In this document: positions 60,562-64,000 of the stretch, in pieces
Position numbering within the stretch: position 1 is the first letter of the stretch
Layout: every line of letters starts with the position of its first letter
Assembly (NCBI RefSeq): GCF_029210385.1
Contig: NZ_JARGDQ010000011.1
Coordinates: forward strand, 1 to 64,000
From: Desulfurivibrio dismutans
GTDB taxonomy: Bacteria; Desulfobacterota; Desulfobulbia; Desulfobulbales; Desulfurivibrionaceae
Length of the DNA stretch: 64,000 nucleotides
Direction of reading: 5' to 3'
Position numbers and translations under genes: made by a program
The notes under the pieces: generated by a model
Database searches by the model: none
What the model saw: only the letters and a program-made list of their open reading frames with translations
Told to the model about the DNA's origin: nothing

Positions 60562-61991
60562 GGGTCGTCCAGGCGGCGGTAAAGGGTGCGCCGGCCGATG
60601 CCCAGGATTTGGGCGGCCCGACGTTTGTTGCCGTCCACTTGTTCCAGCACCAGACGGACGTAGCGGTTGGCCACTTCTTCCAGCGAGGGCAACTCACCCG
60701 GATCGTCCGGCGACTCCGGCAGCATTTGCCGGGTCAGGCCGGCCGGGTCGCCGGGGTGGCTTGCTCCTGGCCAATCCTCCTCGCCGTTAAGCCGGCCGTT
60801 GTTGGTGCCCCGCCGTACCCGTTCCGGCAGGTGTTCCAGGCCGATCTCCCGCCCCGGGCAGAAGGCCACCGCCCGCTCCATGGTGTTTTTCAGTTCCCGC
60901 ACGTTGCCGGGGAACGTATAACGGCGCAGGCGGGCCAGGGCGTCGGGGGAAATGCTGCGGGCCGGGCGGTTCATTCTGGTGGCGAACAGATCGATGAAAC
61001 GGGCGCAGAGCAGTTCCAGGTCGTCTCCCCGCCGGCGCAGGGGCGGCACCTCCAGGCGGAAGGTTTCCAGGCGGTAATAAAGATCCTCCCGGAAACGGCC
61101 TTCCCGCACCTCTGCTTCCAGATCCCGGTTACCGGCGGCGATAATCCTTACATCCACCTGCTGTTCCCGGTCGGAACCCACCGGCCGCAGACGGCCGTCC
61201 TGCAGGATGCGCAGTAGCTTGGCCTGCAGGTTCAGGGGCAATTCACCGATTTCATCCAGCAGCAGGGTGCCGCCCTGGGCCTCCAGGAATAGCCCCTGCC
61301 GGGGTCTTTCCGCCCCGCTGAAGGCTCCGGCGGCGTGCCCGAAAAACTCACTTTCCGCCAGTTCGGCGGGAATGCCGGCACAGTTGACGGCAATCATCTT
61401 GCTGGCGGCGCGGGAACTCTCGGCGTGCACCGCCCGGGCCACCAGCTCTTTTCCCACTCCGCTTTCGCCAGTAATCAGTACCGGGCCGCCGGCCGCCGCC
61501 ACCTGGCCGATGGCGGCAAAGAGCCGGCGCATGACGCCGCTGCGGCCGATAATGCCGTGGAAATCCTCCTCCCCGCGCCCCAGCAGTTCCCGGAAATGCT
61601 CCACTTCCCGGCGTAGCCGCCGGGTTTCGAGCGTCCGCTTAAGGCACAGCAACAGATGATCCAGGTCCAAAGGCTTGGTGAGAAAATCATCGGCCCCCTT
61701 TTTCAGGGCCTCCACCGCCTGGGGGACGGTGCCGAAGGCGGTGATGATAATCAGCGCCGGCCGGGGCGGCGGCAGGGCGGCGAGCCGCTCCAGCAGCTCC
61801 AGGCCGTCGGGGCCGGGCAGGCGCAGATCGCTTAGCACCAGGTCCGGCTGCCAGCTCTGCACCAGGGCCCAGGCCGTCGGCACATCGCCGGCGCTGCGGA
61901 CCCTGAATCCGGCGTCGGTCAGCTCTTCACCAAGCAGCTCGCGCAGCCCCCGGTCATCTTCAACAATTAATATTTTTTCTGTTGTGTCCAT
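60558..61991 (-). CDS. Sigma-54-dependent response regulator (NtrC family)
   Basis: The 477-residue activator has a receiver domain (acidic EDD 11-13, Asp55 in SDLRLPG), a sigma-54 AAA+ domain and a C-terminal Fis-type helix-turn-helix (NKRRAAQILGIGRRTLYRRL). The AAA+ domain has Walker A GESGVGKE, the sigma-54 contact GAFSGA in place of the common GAFTGA, and LDEIGELPLNLQAKLL. It should switch on sigma-54 promoters when phosphorylated by the upstream kinase. A palindromic element lies between the two genes. Confidence 0.93.
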   Translation of the reverse strand: MDTTEKILIVEDDRGLRELLGEELTDAGFRVRSAGDVPTAWALVQSWQPDLVLSDLRLPGPDGLELLERLAALPPPRPALIIITAFGTVPQAVEALKKGADDFLTKPLDLDHLLLCLKRTLETRRLRREVEHFRELLGRGEEDFHGIIGRSGVMRRLFAAIGQVAAAGGPVLITGESGVGKELVARAVHAESSRAASKMIAVNCAGIPAELAESEFFGHAAGAFSGAERPRQGLFLEAQGGTLLLDEIGELPLNLQAKLLRILQDGRLRPVGSDREQQVDVRIIAAGNRDLEAEVREGRFREDLYYRLETFRLEVPPLRRRGDDLELLCARFIDLFATRMNRPARSISPDALARLRRYTFPGNVRELKNTMERAVAFCPGREIGLEHLPERVRRGTNNGRLNGEEDWPGASHPGDPAGLTRQMLPESPDDPGELPSLEEVANRYVRLVLEQVDGNKRRAAQILGIGRRTLYRRLDDP

Positions 61992-62022
61992 ATTTTTTGG
62001 TACATCCAGCTCATTCTGGCAC

Positions 62023-62131
62023 GTAACTGTTCAGCCGTGCCCCAGGTTGCGGTAAGCCAGGTCGGCGAAGCGTACATCAGGTACTCAAGCCGACCTGATC
62101 GCCGGAAGATGGGGTGCTGCTGGACAGTTAC
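62023..62131. repeat. 109-bp GTAA-palindrome element between kinase and regulator
   Basis: Ends GTAACTGTTCAGCCG and GCTGGACAGTTAC, arms with GGTCGGC / GCCGACC, centre AGCGTACATCAGGTACTC (more diverged than other copies). It sits inside a two-gene operon and could lower read-through or separate the stabilities of the two messages. Confidence 0.75.
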
Positions 62132-62180
62132 ATTTTTTGTAACCTTTTGCTCCCGGCCAGGCTCAACGGGCTGCCACCGT

Positions 62181-63668
62181 TTACTGATTTTCACCCGGCA
62201 GGTGCAAGGTGAAGCTGGCGCCACCGAGTTTGCTGCGGCCGATTTCGATGCCGCCGCCGTGCTCCTGCACCGCGCTGTGGACCACCGCCAGGCCCAGGCC
62301 GGTGCCGTGACCCACCTCCTTGGTGGTAAAAAAAGGCTCAAAAAGGCGGGAGTGCAGTTCTTCGGCCACGCCCGGGCCGTTATCCTCGACGGTGAAACCA
62401 GCCTGCTGATCGTCACCGAACCAGGTGAGGCGAACCAGGGGCGGGGAAGTGGGGGCGGCGCCCTCGAAGGCCTGGACCGCATTGAGCAGCAGATTGGCCA
62501 GAGCTTGTTCCATGCGGATGGGGTCCAGCCGCAGGCGGGGCGGCGGCTGCTTACCCGCCAGGACCAGTTCGACTTTTGCCGCGGTGGCCTGTTCCCGCAC
62601 CTGGTCGGCGGCGTTGCCGGCGATCAGGGCGGCGTCCACCATTTTGCGCCGGGGTTGCCGGTCCTGGTTGGTACGGCCGAAATCCAGCAACTGGCGGACA
62701 ATATGACTCATCCGTTCCACCGCCCGGCGGATTTCCTGAAAAGCGGCGGCGTTGTCCGGGTTCTGCTCCCGGCGCAGCATCCGCTGTGCCTTGCCGGCCA
62801 CCAGGCTCAGTGGGGTGCCCAGTTCATGGGCCACCCCGGCGGCCAGACCACCGATGGCCGCCATTTTTTCCGACTGCCGCAGTCGCTCTTCCAGTTGCCG
62901 CTGTTCCGCCCGCTGGCGGGCAAGTTGCGCCTCCCCCGCGGCGATGCTGTCCAGCATGTTGTTCATCCCCACCGCCAACTGGCGAATCTCGGTGGGGCCA
63001 AGGGGGGTTGCCCGATGCCGTCGTTCGCCGGCGGCAATGCGGGCCATGCTTTCCACCAGGGCGGTAAGATGGGCGCCGATGATCCGGTGGTGGGCAAAGA
63101 GCACCAGCCCCAGCAGGGTCAGGCTGAGCAGGCTGAGCAACAGCAGGGCCCGGTGGCGGGCCTGCATGATATCGTCCTTGAACTGACTGCCGTCCCGCGT
63201 GAGCTGCAGCAGCCCCAGGGTGCGACCCACCGAATCGCTCAGCGGCACGAAATAGGAATAAACCTCTTCCCCGTCGGCTTCATCGTAGCCGCCCAGGCGA
63301 TCGCCCTCGGCGGCCAGTTGCACCAGTTCCCGTCGCTGTACTTCCGGTTCCGTCGGCCCGCTGGCCGCCACCTGGCGTCCTTCTCGGTCGTAGACATAAA
63401 CCCCGTATACCTCGCTGAAACGAAAGGCGGAAGAGAGGGTGCGGTCCAGGCTGCGCTGGCGCTCAAATTCCAGGGCGTGCTCCAGGGGGCCGCGGATGGC
63501 CCGGGCGATCAGCTCGATGTCTTTCTGCATCTGTAATTCCACCCGGTTCTCCAGACCCCGCAGGCCGGAGAGCGAAGCCGCGCCCAGCAGCAGCAGCAGG
63601 GGGAGCACCAGAAATAGAATTAGGGTAAGGCGCAGGCTGAAACCGCGCTTGAGCCATGCTTGTGTCAT
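62181..63668 (-). CDS. Membrane sensor histidine kinase (NtrB type)
   Basis: The start at 63668 (GGAGG seven bases before) gives 495 residues. A first membrane helix (LTLILFLVLPLLLLLGAASL), a periplasmic region of about 155 residues, a second helix (ALLLLSLLSLTLLGLVLFAH) and a HAMP segment lead to HisKA (AAGVAHELGTPLSLVAGKAQ). The ATPase is complete (NLLLNAVQAFE, DNGPGVAEEL, GHGTGLGLAVVHS). It should phosphorylate the downstream sigma-54 regulator. The signal sensed is unknown. Confidence 0.92.
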   Translation of the reverse strand: MTQAWLKRGFSLRLTLILFLVLPLLLLLGAASLSGLRGLENRVELQMQKDIELIARAIRGPLEHALEFERQRSLDRTLSSAFRFSEVYGVYVYDREGRQVAASGPTEPEVQRRELVQLAAEGDRLGGYDEADGEEVYSYFVPLSDSVGRTLGLLQLTRDGSQFKDDIMQARHRALLLLSLLSLTLLGLVLFAHHRIIGAHLTALVESMARIAAGERRHRATPLGPTEIRQLAVGMNNMLDSIAAGEAQLARQRAEQRQLEERLRQSEKMAAIGGLAAGVAHELGTPLSLVAGKAQRMLRREQNPDNAAAFQEIRRAVERMSHIVRQLLDFGRTNQDRQPRRKMVDAALIAGNAADQVREQATAAKVELVLAGKQPPPRLRLDPIRMEQALANLLLNAVQAFEGAAPTSPPLVRLTWFGDDQQAGFTVEDNGPGVAEELHSRLFEPFFTTKEVGHGTGLGLAVVHSAVQEHGGGIEIGRSKLGGASFTLHLPGENQ

Positions 63669-63678
63669 CGTTAACCTC

Positions 63679-63725
63679 CATAATGATTCATGCGCCATTA
63701 TGACACATTGAGGCCATGGGGTCAA
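63679..63725 (-). promoter_or_regulatory. Promoter and inverted repeat upstream of the sensor kinase
   Basis: On the minus strand TTGACC (63725-63720) and CATAAT (63702-63697) are 17 bases apart. The inverted repeat CATAATG ... CATTATG (63679-63685 and 63696-63702) overlaps the -10 box and the expected start, so it could bind a regulator. Confidence 0.5.
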
Positions 63726-64000
63726 ACCCAGGGGGAAGTCTGGGTAGGTTGTTTTTTATACCGCTCAAACAATACGATATACAAAGACCAAAGAAAAAAG
63801 GAGGGACTTGTCAACGTTGGCATCGTGGTTGCAACTAATCAGGGCAACCAACGCGGCGCGGGGTGGCGAATCGCAGACCAGGCATGGTCCGGTCAGCTTC
63901 CCGGCGGCGAATAGAAGCGGTGCCAGCGCCAACGTTTCATGGGAAACGCTCGGAGCGAGTGCCGGAACCATGGCCCCAAAGGGTCAAAAGTACTTTTCAG
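63726..64000. other. Window end, unresolved
   Basis: No gene is assigned. A plus-strand frame without stops runs from about 63800 to the window end and reads WLQLIRATNAARGGESQTRH, later NRSGASANVSWETLGASAGT and, at an ATG at 63969, MAPKGQKYFS. GGAGGG lies at about 63801. It may be the start of a gene continuing outside the window, or a structured leader (GGTTGC / GCAACC can pair near 63826-63849). I do not recognise either. Confidence 0.3.

Noticed and set aside
63779-64000. Group II intron 5' end or a known riboswitch at the window edge
   Set aside because: The bases have some features of a folded RNA but no motif that I can match to a named class; the rest lies outside the window.

Overview
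The window is a gene-dense, GC-rich piece of a bacterial chromosome. It most resembles the Desulfobulbales branch of the former Deltaproteobacteria (Desulfurivibrio-like). This is inferred, not proven. The support is a periplasmic nitrate reductase cluster carrying both NapG/NapH and a small c-type haem protein, an ATP synthase operon with paired b' and b subunits and no a or c genes beside it, a HesB/IscA-like protein with a Cys/Gly-rich tail, and abundant intergenic palindromes. The protein families alone do not fix the genus.

Layout. 1-5.5 kb: end of a two-domain rhodanese, a frameshifted endonuclease IV gene (nfo), a radical SAM protein, a RelE-like protein, an IscA-like protein, then a scrap heap of gene fragments (TPR, HicB, HsdR, IS91 transposase). 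5.7-10.8 kb: a PleD-like diguanylate cyclase and a 1361-residue hybrid sensor kinase. 11-17.2 kb (minus): nap cluster in the order haem protein-napA-napG-napH-napD. 17.5-24 kb (plus): mtaB-cinA-recA-alaS. 24.3-30.3 kb: atpF'-atpF-atpH-atpA-atpG-atpD-atpC. 30.4-32.5 kb: a CheX-like gene and a glutamate synthase-type flavoprotein. 32.8-47.6 kb (minus): purL-yhaM/HD-holB-ricT-metG-unknown-yggT-divIVA-yggU-mutS-amiC. 48-60.5 kb: tRNA-Gly(CCC), rimP-nusA-infB-rbfA-nrnA-truB-rpsO-pnp-M16 protease-MBL hydrolase. 60.5-63.7 kb (minus): a sensor kinase and a sigma-54 response regulator.

The most unusual content is not a gene but a dispersed family of about 108-bp near-perfect palindromes with GTAA...TTAC ends and a GTACCCC-type centre. 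There are about ten complete, diverged or shortened copies. Several sit exactly on gene ends so that their terminal GTAA overlaps the stop codon. One copy, tandemly duplicated as a 108-bp unit (36 codons), lies in frame inside holB and inserts about 72 residues just before the zinc module of DNA polymerase III delta'. A second 105-108 bp repeat family has copies after alaS and between holB and ricT. Two roughly 155-160 bp MITE-like elements with terminal inverted repeats flank rimP.

Most genes are housekeeping (translation, RNA decay, repair, ATP synthesis, purine synthesis). The accessory layer is nitrate respiration, c-di-GMP and two-component signalling, and decayed mobile or defence remnants around 4.2-5.6 kb.
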